Shown here: positions 1 through 13,301 of the stretch, one piece after another
How the letters are laid out: each line of letters opens with the position of its first letter
How positions within the stretch are numbered: position 1 is the stretch's first letter
NCBI RefSeq assembly: GCF_030272615.1
Contig: NC_081406.1
Coordinates: 171,007,361-171,067,360, forward strand
Source: Cryptomeria japonica
Taxonomy: Eukaryota; Streptophyta; Pinopsida; Cupressales; Cupressaceae
Direction: 5' to 3'
DNA: 60,000 bases
Position numbers and translations under genes: made by a program
The notes under the pieces: model-generated
Database searches by the model: none
What the model saw: the letters and a program-made list of their open reading frames with translations, nothing else
What the model was told of the DNA's origin: nothing

Positions 1-421
1 TTTCACATGTCCTATATTATCTCCTTCTAATTATATATTCGCATGATTATTGTTACAAAATGATATATCAAACTATTTTATATACCCTATACAAATTTAC
101 ATGCCTTATGTCGGCTTATAAAGATATTTACAATATCAAATTACATGTCGCCCAGATAACATAAATGCATAAACATTAAAATCAATTGTCGATGTCGGAT
201 CCAAGATATGTTAGCCTCCAATACTGAGACCCTTTACTAAATCATGTTGGCATGCATTTCCAGTGACCAAAGAAATTCCTCTATCTTGGTGGTGCCGGTG
301 AAGTATCTGTGAAGTGCCTGTCGGTACACTATAGAACCAAAAGATGAAGTCGGAACATAATACCATGTTGCCATCAATGACAACATAGTGAAACCAACCA
401 ATAGAGTGTCAATTGCCAACA
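1..421 (-). repeat. NA1 3' LTR (right part only)
   Basis: Matches the right half of the LTR at 5420-6315 almost base for base, for example the blocks at 20-110 and 5905-5995. It ends in GCCAACA at 421, next to the polypurine tract. The rest of the LTR lies before the window start. Confidence 0.85.
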
Positions 422-436
422 ATCTCCCCCTTTGGA
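422..436 (-). promoter_or_regulatory. NA1 polypurine tract
   Basis: On the minus strand this reads as a purine run, TCCAAAGGGGGAGAT, directly before the 3' LTR. It is the expected second-strand primer. The same CAAAGGGGGAGAT core precedes the Copia-A 3' LTR. Confidence 0.7.
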
Positions 437-689
437 ATTGATGGCAACACTCATGTGAAAAATGGTCAAGGTTCCATGTGCTGGTTTCATCTTGCCCTGC
501 TCCCCCTGAGCTGAATATGCAAAATAATCTATATCTCCAAAAATATATGACTTCACAACTCCCCCTAATGTATGCAACTCTTTTTGTTCTTTTTCACATC
601 TATACTACTCCCCCTTTGACATCAATGTCAAAAAAAAATTCAAAAAGGAATGTCAAATAATAAGAACTATACAATGAATGTCCCCAAAA

Positions 690-2775
690 ATGTCTTACCG
701 AAGCTTGATAAATTTCAAAATTTTCAGATAAGCCTTCTCCAATAACTCTAGATAAGTATCTTGGCTGGTTTTGAATGTGTCAAAAATAGATACAAGTCCA
801 CTCAATAAATGTGCAAAAGACTCTTTTTCATTTACCTCTATTGGTGTGGGCTTTCCCACCATATCCATGCATTATTTCTTGTGTACACAAAGTGAATCCA
901 ATTGGGGACTCACCAAGCCTCTCAAACTTCTGTCTCTTCTAATTATTTTGTCTCTTTCCTTCTCAAGAGCAGAAATTTGGTTTTCCAAAATCAAAACTTG
1001 ACCATCAATTGATGTAGTCAATGAAATTAATCCATCAAAACAGTTAGCTATACTTGCAATTTTCTCCTAAGTCTCTTTTATCTTTTTATCTATATTTGTT
1101 GTAAGTATTTCAGAGTTACAACATACCCTATACATATTTGTACATTATTTCAAAGAATTTTCTGTTAGGATCAACTTCTCCTCAATCTTTTTCTTCTCAG
1201 TTTCAATTATCTGGTCAAATGCAACTCTCTTAGCTTGAGTAAAAATTTCTAGTGCTTTCTGGTTTGAGATTTCCTATAAGGATTGGAATTCCTTTGATAT
1301 ATGCTCAGTGATTACCTTAAGATTGCCAGATGAGATTGCTTCATTTTCAATCTTACACTTCAGGACCAGTCTGTGTAAAACAGTGATTGATTGATCTATA
1401 ATCCCTTTATCTGTGGATCCCTCCTTCATTAGTTTTTTTGTTTCCATCATCATTAGTTCAGTGGAACTCATTTATGTGATGTTTTTATTTTCTACTTGTG
1501 AGGTGTCAATTGACAATAATGATGGATCAACAATATGTTCTCTGTCGGATTCCCCTGTCTTCTCTTCTGAAGATTTATCCTTTATAACTTCTTCACTTGA
1601 ATTGGTGGATTTTCCACTTGGTGTAGTCTATGTAACTGTTGGTTCCTCTATAGGAACAATAACCTTAACCTGTACATTTGTTTCCAGAGGACTATTATGC
1701 TCAATATCCTGTACAATGTTAGCTTGTTCACTCTCTGTATTGACTGATATCTCAATATTTTTTTGTACATTTGTATTTACCGAGGGCTCAATTTCTACTA
1801 TATAATATTTTTTAAAACTGTGGGTGAGGTACCCATAATCCCCTTTCCTTTTCCTTCAACTAGGGTATCTACAGTGTCTGTCTTGGTTTCTAGTGAAGTA
1901 AAGAATCCTTTGTTTTCTTCAAGAAATTTAACCCATGCTTTTTGAGTCTCCTTTATTATTTCATTTACTCTTCCTAGCATCAGACTAATTATCCTATGCT
2001 TACTATTGAAAACTTTTATGTCTACCACCTCAAGTGTCTTTTCCATTTCATCAGGAGCCATAGTAACACAGATAGATTACATCTCCTGAATTTTAATGTG
2101 TTTATCCTCTTGCATAGTTGACAATCTTCTAACATCTAACATGTTATACAATTCAGCTGGTATTTGATTTTCCATTTCTATTAAGGCTTTCTTATAAATA
2201 TCCAAGTATAATAGGACTGCTTCCTCTACCTCTCTTTGTTCATCCTCCTCTAAGTGATCATAGTAAAATTAAACATTCTTCAACATGCCATCTTTAGTGA
2301 TTTCATCTACTAACTCTGCACAAGTTTTAGGTGGAACCTTACTAGAATCAGTGTCATCATTCTTCTTCCTCTTTGCAGTACCGGATGCAGTTGTAGGTGT
2401 ATCTTTAGGTGCTTTCTTTTGTGTCAGTAGCTTGATTGTGACCTTCCTAACTGGTTGCTTCTTAGCTTATGCCTTTGTTTCTTCCAATTTCTTCCTAACA
2501 ACCCTCTTAAATGCCAATGGTGTGTCATCCCCAGATTCTGATTCTGCAATAAGAGGCTCAATATGAACTATAGGATCCTTCCTCTTTCTTCCTTTCTCAA
2601 TAACAAAATCAATTATTTCTTGAATGTCCTTTGAGACCTTCTCCACAAATTTGCTTGCTTTACCTTCATGTTTCTCTCTTTTGTTCTGATTGAATGCTGT
2701 TTCAACCTCTTGAGTTTTCTGTTGTGTAGTACCACTGGGCTTCTCTACCTCATCTATTGGTGCATCAATCAACAT
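690..2775 (-). pseudogene. NA1 ORF2, C-terminal coiled-coil part, decayed
   Basis: Minus-strand open pieces (2775-2467, 2061-1798, 1471-1274) encode charged, helix-rich protein separated by stops and frame changes. The 2775-2467 piece is rich in Lys and Glu with an RKR cluster. The position, after the conserved ORF2 core and before the polypurine tract, matches the Lys/Glu-rich tail of NA2 ORF2 (37761-39893). Sequence similarity to that tail is weak by eye, so the assignment rests mainly on order and composition. The distal limit near 690 is a guess. No catalytic motif was seen. Confidence 0.45.
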
Positions 2776-3014
2776 TTTTGCGTAGGCATCAATAGTCTAT
2801 GCATCCACCTCATAGCCTATTTCTTCAATCCAAATTTTTCATGGCTTAACTTCTTCCATGAGTGTCTCATCCTTCTTTACCATGAAGCATATGTCAGTAG
2901 AATATTTCTCTACAAATTCTCAGTTACCCTTACCCTAGACCTCATATATTTTAGGAATGCTTTAAAATACCCCCATACCTTATCATCTCTCTAGCTTCCT
3001 AGAGAAGCAATTGA

Positions 3015-3767
3015 CTATTTCAATTGTCTCCCTACCAGGATGTCAAAATACCATTGCCTCTTACCAAAACCAAGTGTATCATTTAGGAAATATAACATTA
3101 GGAAAACTATCAAGTTGCCATACTGGAATGCACCCTTCTTTTCACCCTTAATCTTCCCTAGACTTATCAATAACTCATCAAGCATCCAACCGCATAGATC
3201 TAATTTTTTATTCTCTCTCATTATTTTGTATGCAACCAAAATACATGATTTGGAAATAGAATTCAGTTGGTTTGACTAAGTTACCTTATATCTGATGACC
3301 ATGCTACCAAATTTGATGTCCATGTTGGTGATAGTGCTCACTTTCATGGATCTTTTGTCAAATGTTGTGTTAGTGATTTTTCTCATAAAATCATTTGAAA
3401 CCTTCTTGTTTGGTTGTTACCCAACCAATGGTAAACCAGTGATTGTTTGGAAGGCGTCCTTGGTGATTTTGTAAGGTCTGTTTAGCCACATAAATTCCCC
3501 ATGTACTCTACTCAGAATATATCTGATTACCTCATCCTCAAATTCCTGAATATCCAGAATGTCGGTAAACCATAGGTCTTCGATATGCTTGAATGCCAGT
3601 TTAATCTTTCCAGATTCTCCCATCGGCTCACTCATATACATGCCCTTAATTTCTGAAGTTCCCAAGTCCTTGATGTGATAGTGAATATATGCCCTAACAT
3701 CCTCTACATAGACAACTCCCTCCAAAATGCAAGAAAAATTTCCAACCGAATCTTCCAGGGTAGCCAC
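3015..3767 (-). pseudogene. NA1 ORF2, conserved core domain, decayed
   Basis: The start is the Met at 3767 (MATLEDSVGNF), placed like the MASASHSSSS start of NA2 ORF2. Residues near 80-115 read IRYILSRVHG, then YKITKDAFQTITGLP. NA2 has IRIILSRVHG, then YNITPEAIHAITGF, so the two are clearly homologous. After a stop at 3417 the homology resumes (VAYKIMRENKKLDLCGW at 3239 onward; NA2 has NAAYKMIKEDASFDLC) and runs to GFGKRQW near 3040 (NA2: GLGDIQW). The function is unknown. It could be a plant transposon-associated domain such as Pfam Transposase_32, but I could not confirm that. Confidence 0.65.
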
Positions 3768-4227
3768 ATGTGGATACCGCTTGAAAAATTGGCCTGGGGT
3801 GGTCCTTGACCTCTACTACAACCGGGTTTGCAACAAATATAAGAATAGATGATGATCCCACTTTCATGTTTAAAGATAAATACCTTTTGATCACTTTCAG
3901 TGAAAACCTCCAACACATTCTTCCAGATGTTGGTGAGATCGCTAAAGAAGAGATCTGATTTCTTTGAATTGCCTTGATCACACTTAGTCACTCTTAATCT
4001 CTCTGAATGCAAGGTGATTAACAATGAAGTGTATTCGATATTTTAACCTTCGAGAAAAACCCTAATATTACATTGACATAAATGACTGCTGGTGAAATAT
4101 ATCGGATCTCGCTTAGAACATATCCATGTCGGATAATCATCTCCAATATCTGGAACATCTTCCAGAACCTCTTCTCGGGGCATATGCAACATCTTCATGA
4201 ATTTTGCCTAGCCCTAAGGCATCTGCC

Positions 4228-5345
4228 TCAGTTACCAGATGAGCTACTTGTCAGTGTAGGAGCAGCATCTTCTGTCGGATAAGTAACCGGGACATTCCTA
4301 TCTGATGATTGTTCTTTAGTCTTTCTAACCCATCTCTGAGTATGATCTTGTTGGATTTAACTAACCTTCTCTTTTCCTTTCTTATTTGATCCTCCATTAC
4401 TAACCGGTGGATTTATACTTCTATAGAACTTAGCAATATGTCCAACCTTATTACATGCATAAAATGTAACATTATTTTTTTGAATTGTTTTGCTAAAACT
4501 GGTGAAATTGCTTCGCCTACACTAATTAGCCATGTGTCCAAATTTTCCACAAGCATAGCATTTAACATTCATTCTATAATATTATGTTTTATGACCAAAC
4601 TTATTGCATTTAGAACATTTACCAGGAGCAGAATCAGTGTTCTGATTTGCTTTGTTTCTACATTGCCTAGCCATGTGACCAAATCTATTGCAAACAAAAC
4701 ATCTACCATTGAATTTATAAGCATTAAATTGCCTTACCAGTGCCTTATGGTTTTGATCTTCATTAGTAGTACCGGAACTCTGTCCTTGCTCAATTCCAAG
4801 TCCACTGGAATCTCCAATCTACCTCTATCTCTTCAATAACTCATCTAGTTGTGCTGAACTAATTTTGAATTTTTCTTTGTACTCACTTGCAGTAGTTAGA
4901 TCTTCTCTCGAAATTATCATTTGTCTTTCAATCTCTTGTACATTACTCTGGGATTAAATCAAATCAATTCTTAACAAATCATTATCATGAACCAACCTAC
5001 CACATTCTTCAAATTTGTTCTTCAGGGATACAACAAGATTTCCTTCCTTCTTCTTTCTATCCTCAATATCCTTAGACATCCTCATATAGTTATAGCTTTC
5101 ATTTCATTTTTCATAACTATGTTCTCCTGGCTCAATTTCTGACATTGTTCCTTAAGTGCATCTTTCTCTTCATCATCCCAACTTTGTAGAAGTTCCTTCC
5201 TCCTAGCTTGAACTAATGATAGCCTCTCTTGTAGGACAAGAATTAATTCCTTAGTAGAATTAAATCCATCTTGTAGTTTTAAGTTCTTAAACTTTTCAAC
5301 ATCATAATCTTCAAGTGCCATCTCAAGTTGTTTCTTCAAGGCCAT
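4228..5345 (-). pseudogene. NA1 ORF1: coiled-coil plus CCHC zinc-knuckle (gag-like) protein, decayed
   Basis: The start is the Met at 5345 (MALKKQLEMALEDYDVEKF), about 60 bases inside the primer site. The first half is heptad-rich coiled coil. The second half holds four knuckle-like motifs: CFVCNRFGHMARQC near 4680, CSKCNKFGHKT near 4600 followed by a stop, CYACGKFGHMAN near 4540, and a degenerate YACNKVGHIAKF near 4450 that has lost its first Cys. It ends at 4228. Several in-frame stops interrupt it. NA2 ORF1 has the same order (coil, then four knuckles). By analogy with retroviral Gag it may bind RNA and assemble particles; that is inference. Confidence 0.7.
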
Positions 5346-5404
5346 ATCTATGGATTTCGATTTCAGGATCTTCCTCAAGCTTTTAAACTTTCTCTGACGT
5401 ACAA

Positions 5405-5417
5405 GGCTCTGATACCA
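5405..5417 (-). promoter_or_regulatory. NA1 primer-binding site, initiator-Met tRNA type
   Basis: The minus strand reads TGGTATCAGAGCC two bases inside the 5' LTR end (TTGG...CAACA, then AT). This is the usual plant Ty1/copia primer site, complementary to the 3' end of initiator-Met tRNA. Confidence 0.85.
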
Positions 5418-5419
5418 AT

Positions 5420-6315
5420 TGTTGGAAACCAATAACGCTGAGAGGGGGGGTGAATCATTGTTATACCAAAACGATAATTTTTAGCCTTATTAAAACATGC
5501 ATACACCAATTGGTATAACGACACATACAGAACTGGAAGAAGTAAAGCAATAAATAAGCCAATCACATAAATGAGAGCTATAACACACAAATTTATACAT
5601 GGAAAACCTCAAAAAGAAAAACCACGATGGGATTTGTGACCCACAATATCAATCCACTAGCCATATGAAGAGATAGTACAAAATATGAGGGGCTTGCACT
5701 TGCAGGAAGGCTTATAGCCTAGAGCATACTGCTCAATCACAAAAGGAGTCTCATTGACTACAAATAAATCTAGACTACAATCCAGAGAAGTGTGAACTTC
5801 TAAGATAGCATCTTTTATGCCAGTATACAGTTCCTATTTAAGCTCTGTCTCTTCTAGTCTGAATCCCTAGGCCCTTTGCCGAAAAAACCCTTTATTTCGC
5901 ATCTCCTATATTCTCTCCTTCTAATTATATATTCACATGATTATTGTTACAAAATGATCTATCAAATTGTTTTATATACCCTATACAAATTTACATGCCT
6001 TATGTCGGCTTACAAAGATATTTTCAATATCAAATTACATGTTGGCCAAATAACATAAATGCATAAACATTAAAATCAATTGCCAATGTCGGATCCAAGA
6101 TATGTTGGCCTCCAATATCGATACCCTTCACTAAATCATCTTGGCTTGTATTGCCGGTGACTAAAGAAATTCCTCTGTCCTTCCGATGCTAGTGAAGTAT
6201 CTGTGAAGTGCCTATCGGTACACTAGAGAACCAAAACATGAAGCTAAGACACAATACCATGTTGTCATCAATGACAACATAGTGAAACCAACCAATAGAG
6301 TGTCAATTGCTAACA
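5420..6315 (-). repeat. NA1 5' LTR (896 bp)
   Basis: On the minus strand it starts TGTTAGCAATTG at 6315 and ends TTTCCAACA at 5420, next to the primer site. The portion 5880-6315 repeats the partial LTR at 1-421. Its 3' terminal block contains GATTCACCCCCCCTCTCAG, also seen in the other copia-type LTRs here. Confidence 0.85.
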
Positions 6316-7416
<1,101 letters not shown>

Positions 7417-8980
7417 TGTTAGTCCCAACTAGTGCTAAGAGGGGAGGGGTGAATCAACACTTTACCGGTTATACAAGATTTAACTTTAATCAAATTTTCT
7501 ATTCAAAACTAATACTTATCAGAATAAGCAGCATTAATAAACTACATGCACACACATAACCATTCACAAAAGAACACCGAGATTTATCTCATGGAAACCC
7601 AAATGGGAGAAAACCACAGTGTGAGTAGAAACTCACAAAATCTAAACTCTTTTGAAGTACGCACAGTGAGGAGCCATCCCTATTAAGATATTACAAAGAC
7701 ACTATTAGGTTCCACCTGGTTAAAGGATTTTCTTTAAGGCCTGCTATAACCTTTACCCCGTTAGAGGTAGCCTTGTTAAAGGACTTAGGATCATCATTTA
7801 AGATGTCACCTGATTAAGGGATTTTACAAAGGGACCTATTAAAGTCCACCCAGTTAAAGGATTTTACTGTTGTAGTTATTAGAAAATAATAGAGAAAATG
7901 ATCTTCTATAATAGATACTCTTAGGCTACTCAGATCCAAATGAAGCTCTTTGGTTTGACCACTGATTACACTTTCTCTACACTCTACCGGTGCTCTGCAT
8001 CACACTTGCTCTGCACTCTTCTAGTGCTCTATATTCTTTCTCTTCTCTTCACACTATCCGAGCTCTGCACACTCTCTTCACCACTCTGCTATTCACTTAG
8101 CAGTTCTACCCTCTTCTCATCTTGTTGGATCGCCTCTCCTCAGAATTGCACTGCAATTTTTACGATCAAACTTTATGGTTTTCACCAGAAACCTTTATAC
8201 AAAACTTAGTATGTTTGAAATTTAAAACTTTCCAAATCTTCCCGCTCTCTCTATGTGCACTCTCCATCAATCTCACACACAACTCATCCTTAACTGCCTC
8301 TGCAACTCATAATTTCACCAACCTCCGGGTCGTGTTCTATCTTTTTAATGCAAACTAGAAAGTCCACACAAATCTCACTTAATTGATTGTTAACTGTAGT
8401 AGACTTCACTATCTGTTTGTTTGGTGATATCTTGTTGTGACTAACTCACCTTTGGTCATCGCATCTAGCTTACTGGTTACTGCTCTGAGATTTCCAAAGG
8501 ATATCATCCTTCAACCTGTATCATTGGTTCACCAGTGTAACTCTGTTATCTTTTTCCACCGGTCATGGATCACTAAGAAGACTGATCACTTGTCTGTCCA
8601 GAGAGAACGGTCATGCATAAGACTACTAGACTTCAGTCTGAGTCAACTCCTGTGACCGTATCATCATGTCAACTACTTCATATGGTTTTCTTTATCTGGT
8701 GGGAGTCCTATTGTTTCTTATCCAAACATCCTTCAACATATCGGTTGTTAGTTTACACTTCTACACTAACTCACTTGTCAGTTGGAAACAATGTACTACC
8801 AACATATCACTTACTGGTCTGCAATCCTTGCACAAGTCAACACTAACTTGTGTATCAGTGAGTTCAAAGGTCTTTGTGTTAAAAAGACATTTCCTCACTT
8901 ACCGATGAATATCAACGATATCTCTTATACTGGTAACCATCCTATATCGGTTAATATAAATAACAATCACAATGCAAACA
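7417..8980 (-). repeat. Copia-M 3' LTR
   Basis: Pairs with 26250-27808 over its whole length, with many substitutions and small indels visible by eye. Boundaries: plus-strand TGTTAGTCCC at 7417 and GCAAACA at 8980. Its outer block on the minus strand contains GATTCACCCCTCCCCTCTTAG. Confidence 0.9.
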
Positions 8981-9470
8981 ATCTCCCTCTTTGGCATTGA
9001 TGGCAACACATTTGGCTCCTCTTTAGCAATTACTCACTTTTGCTTCTACTGAAATGATCGATATTTGAGTAATGAACTTACTCTCCCTTCCAGCTGGCTT
9101 CCATGCATATTAATTTTGACTTCATTCTTAGATCTGTCTTCATCTTCCTTCATATTACATCATCTGTATTCAAACTTCTCCCCCTTTGACAACAATGCCA
9201 AAGGTGTAGTCTAGACACCCTATTTCAAAAACTGCACTGACTGCTCCCGCTAACAGGAGTAGTCCATAATCATCAATCCAAATACATATATTTTTTAGGA
9301 AAATCATACTGGATTGATGTTTTTTTTATCTTTACTCACCTTAGAGTATGCTAGGGAATTAACCTTAGCTTACCTCTAAGATACTCAAAAGTATCCTTAG
9401 GTAGCGATTTGGTGAATATGTCTACAACCTGTTCTTTGGTGGACAAATATTCTAGTCTAACTTCTTTTTC
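8981..9470 (-). other. Copia-M 3' untranslated region and polypurine tract
   Basis: The minus strand of 8981-8996 is TGCCAAAGAGGGAGAT, the polypurine tract adjoining the 3' LTR. A second, similar run, CAAAGGGGGAGAAG, occurs at 9178-9193. No gene is visible between the RNase H remnant and the LTR. Confidence 0.6.
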
Positions 9471-11479
9471 CTACACCTGTTCCCTAAGATAATGATATTT
9501 TATTGCAATATGCTTTGTTTTAGAGTGCATTACCATATTTTTTGATATATTGATGACACTTGTATTGTCATAGTATATCACCACAAGTTCAGTCACCTTT
9601 TCTTGGATACCTTCCAATATCTGCTTGATCCATACTACCTGTGTACAATTGATTGTAGCAGCCACATACTTTGCCTCAGCTGTGGATTGAGAGATGCAAT
9701 TTTCTTTCTTTCTTGTCCATGACACAATATTGTCTCCAAGAAAGAATGCACCTCCACTAGTGCTCTTTCTGTCATCAATGTTCCCTACCCAATCTACATC
9801 AGTGAAGACACTTAAGTTGAAATCTCCCTTATGTGGATACCAGAGACCATACTCATTAGTCCCCTTAAGGTATCTAAATATTCTCTTAACCGCCACCATA
9901 TGAGTCTCTTTTGGATTTGCAACAAATCTAGCAACCAAGCCAATTGTTTGTGCTATATCCAGTCTATTGGGTACTGCATACTGCAACTTACCAATCATGG
10001 ATCAGTAAAGTGTCTCATTCACTTCATTGGCCTCATCATTTTTGGAGAGCTTGCAACCTATAACCATTGGAGCTCCCACAAGTTTGGAATCCTCCATTCC
10101 AAAAGTCTTCAATATTTCCCTTATGTACTTGGTCTGGCTAATGAATATGGCATTCTTTAGCTGAGATACTTGTAGATTGATGAAGAATTTTATTTCACTG
10201 ATCATGGACATTTAAAATTCTCGCTTCATTTCATCTACAAAACCTTTGCTCATCTCATTATCTCCCCCAAAGATGATGTCATCTACAAAAATCTCTACAA
10301 TCAGATATTTTTCTTTTTCTTTGGTTTTCAAATATAAGTTGTTGTTGTCACTGGTCCTCATGAACCCTATACTCATCAAATATGAGTGCAACCTCTTATA
10401 CCAAGCTCTTGGTGCTTTTTTTAGCCCATACAGATCCTTCTTCATCTTGCATACCATGTCTCTTCCATCTTCTGATACAAATCCTTATGGTTGCTCAATG
10501 TACACTTCTTCCTCTAAAATACCATTCAAGAATGCCGATTTGACATCTATTTGGTAAACTTTGAACTTCTTGTAAGTAGCATAAGCAAGCAATATTCTGA
10601 CCCCTTCCAGCCTGGCCACCGGTGCAAAGGTTTCTCCATAATCCAAACCTTCTTCATGAGCATACCCTTTGCAGACTAACCTTGCCGTGTTTCTTACTAC
10701 TTGACCAGTTTCATCCATTTTTTTTTTCTAAACACCCATTTGGTGCCTATCACATTTTGGTTCTTTGGTCTGGGCACAAGAGTCCAAGTTTCATTTTTCT
10801 CAATCTACTCTAGTTCTTCCTCCATGGCTTTGATCTAGTCTTCATCTTTTAGAGCCTCCTTTTCTATTTTGGGATCAATTTTGGAGAGTAGATAGGTATT
10901 CTCTCTTTCTCTTCTTCTAGTCAATACTCCTGCATCTTTGTCACCAATGATATTGTCAGTAGAGTGATTGTTTCTAACATACTTTGCTAGTACCAGTTCG
11001 TTTCTTGGAGATTTTTCTACTAGTTGTGAAGGTTCTACTTCACATGCCTACTCATTTGCCACTACAATAGGATTCTCTTTAGCAAGTTTGATCGGTACAA
11101 TATACTCAAATCTTTGATAATCCTATTCATTTTTCTCAGAGAGCTCATCTACTCTGACATTGGCACTCTCCATAATCTTACCGGTCCTTTTGTTCAAACA
11201 CTGATATGCTTTACTCTTTGTGGAGTAACCTAAGAAGGTTCATTCATCACTCTTGGGATCAAAATTTCCAGAGTAGTCATCCTTCTTGATATAGCACTTG
11301 CTTCCAAATACTTTGAAATAGCTCACATTGGGTGAGTATCCACACCATAATTCATAGGGAGTTTTATTTGTCCCTTTCCTCACCTATACCCAGATTAGGG
11401 TATACACAATAGTGCTTACTGCTTCTCTCTAGAAGATATGTGGAATATCCTTCTGTATCATCAGAGTCCTCACACAATC
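9471..11479 (-). pseudogene. Copia-M pol remnant: integrase C part, reverse transcriptase, RNase H
   Basis: Read from 11479 downward. Integrase C part and linker: FKVFGSKCYIKKDDYSGNF near 11270. RT: VIGTKWVFRKK near 10740, ARLVCKGYAHEEGLDYGETF, YGLKKAPRAWYKRL near 10430, and the catalytic IFVDDIIFGG near 10285. RNase H: VFTDVDWVGNIDDRKSTSGG near 9800. The four open pieces ending at 10718, 10457, 10211 and 9998 share one frame and are separated only by single in-frame stops (10485, 10212, 10002). A frame change lies in the T-run at 10718-10728, before the first piece, and further stops occur in the linker. The 11479 edge is the gypsy insertion point. In life this would have been part of a gag-pol polyprotein acting in cytoplasmic particles. 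Confidence 0.85.
11475..11479. repeat. Target-site duplication (left copy), CAATC
   Basis: CAATC at 11475-11479 is repeated exactly at 24235-24239, just outside the two gypsy LTRs. The interrupted sequence is the Copia-M integrase gene. Confidence 0.95.
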
Positions 11480-13137
11480 TGTAGCGTCGTAAATTGTACG
11501 CACTTGCTAGGGTGGTACAATTTCACACCTAGTTTAGCACCCGCCTTGGTGCATTTTACATTTTGCATTGCATTTCTCCTTTAGCACTTAATTAATCAAA
11601 TTAATTAGGTCTAAGGTCCTATTTCATCGTCCTCTGCATCATAAAGTTGGGCCCTTTCATTAAAGCATGCCCTTTTCATTTTATTCCTCCAATACATCAC
11701 TCAATCAAAAACCCTAATTAAGTCCTATTTTGAACTCGGGGGCTTGGTTTCGGGGGTCAAAACATCTCGAAATCACTTGTAACTTCGGGATTCTCTCTAA
11801 AATCATCATATCCGATGGCCCTGAAAATTTGGTGAAAAGTTGTTGGGACCGTGGCGCCCGGAGTGCACATGGTCCCGGACATTTTTCCCAAAATTTTAGG
11901 AGCACAATCCAATCATAAAATAAAGCTTAACTGCAAGAAATTGGTGGGAAATTCAATCTCTAGGTCGGCCAAAAGATGAAATTATGATCTAGGGTTTCAT
12001 ACATAAGAGCTCTCTTTCTTCATTTGAAAGGATCTGATTTTTGTTTTCAGGAACCTCATATGCAGCAAAAGAGTAGATCTTTGAAGACTTCAACAACATT
12101 CAACATCCCTCTATCAAGCATTTATCAATTTCATTCATCCATTTAGGGCTTGAAAGACATTGAAGAACAATAGGAGATTACCGACTGAAGATTGGCTTGT
12201 ACTCCTCCCTTGGGGGTTGGGTATGATTTCATGTTGTTTTCATGTCTTTGCATAAGCTTCAATATATCCTTTATTCATGCTTTAGATCACTTTGCATCAT
12301 GATTTAGAGCATTTACATCATCATTTACAAGCAATTAGGGTTTACTTTCTAGGTTGCTCTAGTTTGCTTGCTTGCATTTTAGGACCTTGCACACACACTA
12401 GGTCTGCACACACAATACATTTTACAATACAACTTGGCTATTCGTGGAGGTGGAAATCACTGAAGTGGGGGTTTGACTAAGGTGAAACCCTATATAGCCG
12501 CCCATACCCTTTTCAGATAGAAGTGCAGGTTTCGGGACTCGGACGACGCCGCAGGTGACGGATCCGGGAAAAGCAGGTCGAGACAACACTCCACACCAAA
12601 TTGCAGAGTAAAAGACCTGGACAGGGGCGTGGGGTGCCTTGGTCCTGCCAGGACAGGGGCGCTGGGTGCCCTGGTCCCTGGGACAGAGGCGCTGGGCGCC
12701 CTGGTCCTCCTGACAGACAACATTTCCTACAGTTTCTAGAGTGTAAGACAGCAGTTTCAGGAGCAGTTTCCGGCACTGTATCAGGACAGTGGCGCCCGCG
12801 CCCCCGTCCTGAACATTTTCAATCAGATTTTGACTTCGGGTACGCATCTGCATTCTTATTTCATCCTTGTATTTACAGCTGTTCATTGTTTAATCTCAAT
12901 TCTGCAATCTTGTTATTCATTTGTACATGCATTTTGGGATTAGGACTTGAACGTGCATCATTTTATCTTTCAATTTCAACAAAGGAATAGAAATCCTAAT
13001 AGGTAGCCCGTGGCTCTCTCTTTCACAAAAAGAAGTAGCCAATTGTGTGATACCTCTAGGCTCTTTCGTATTCCGTAATGTGTGTCAAAAGGTAGGATTA
13101 GGGCATGTTAACCTAGTCTCGCTTTTTCCCCCACACA
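11480..13137 (+). repeat. Gypsy 5' LTR (1658 bp)
   Basis: Starts TGTAGCGTCG and ends CCCCCACACA. The 3' LTR differs by scattered substitutions and lacks 7 bases near 11556-11562, which accounts for the whole length difference. A GC-rich block with three similar units of about 30-36 bp, each with GGCGC and CCTGGTCC elements, lies at 12610-12720. Confidence 0.95.
12491..12497 (+). promoter_or_regulatory. Candidate TATA box of the gypsy LTR
   Basis: ACCCTATATAGCC is conserved in both LTRs (TATATAG at 12491-12497 and 23588-23594) and is followed by a GC-rich block. It is a plausible core promoter for the genomic RNA; no start-site evidence exists. Confidence 0.45.
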
Positions 13138-13140
13138 TTT

Positions 13141-13157
13141 TGGTGAACCTGACGTGA
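13141..13157 (+). promoter_or_regulatory. Gypsy primer-binding site
   Basis: TGGTGAACCTGACGTGA starts three bases after the 5' LTR. It begins with the TGG expected to pair with a tRNA CCA end. I could not assign the tRNA from memory. Confidence 0.6.
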
Positions 13158-13301
13158 ATCTATCATTGCTTCCTCTTGCATTGCATTTGTTAGATCTAGA
13201 TCTAGATTTAGAGTGTTTTCATTTCATTTTCATTAAAAAGAAAAAAAAAAGTGTGTTTCTTTGCATTGTGTGTTTAAATTTTATGCACCCTTTATTTCAA
13301 A

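Larger units (their letters stand above)
1..6315 (-). mobile_element. NA1: large non-autonomous LTR retrotransposon, 3' end cut by the window edge
   Basis: LTRs at 1-421 (partial) and 5420-6315 flank about 5 kb of minus-strand coding remnants. An initiator-Met primer site lies inside the 5' LTR and a polypurine tract inside the 3' LTR. The interior encodes a coiled-coil/CCHC protein and a second protein homologous to that of NA2 (33686-41277). I see no protease, integrase, reverse transcriptase or RNase H motif. The many stops and frame changes mean that it is decayed. The left target duplication lies outside the window; the right flank begins CATAC. Confidence 0.8.

Noticed and set aside
12422-12990. 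Open frames of up to 154 residues inside the gypsy LTR, repeated at 23519-23983
   Set aside because: They cross the GC-rich LTR block on both strands, have no recognisable domain and recur only because the LTR is duplicated.
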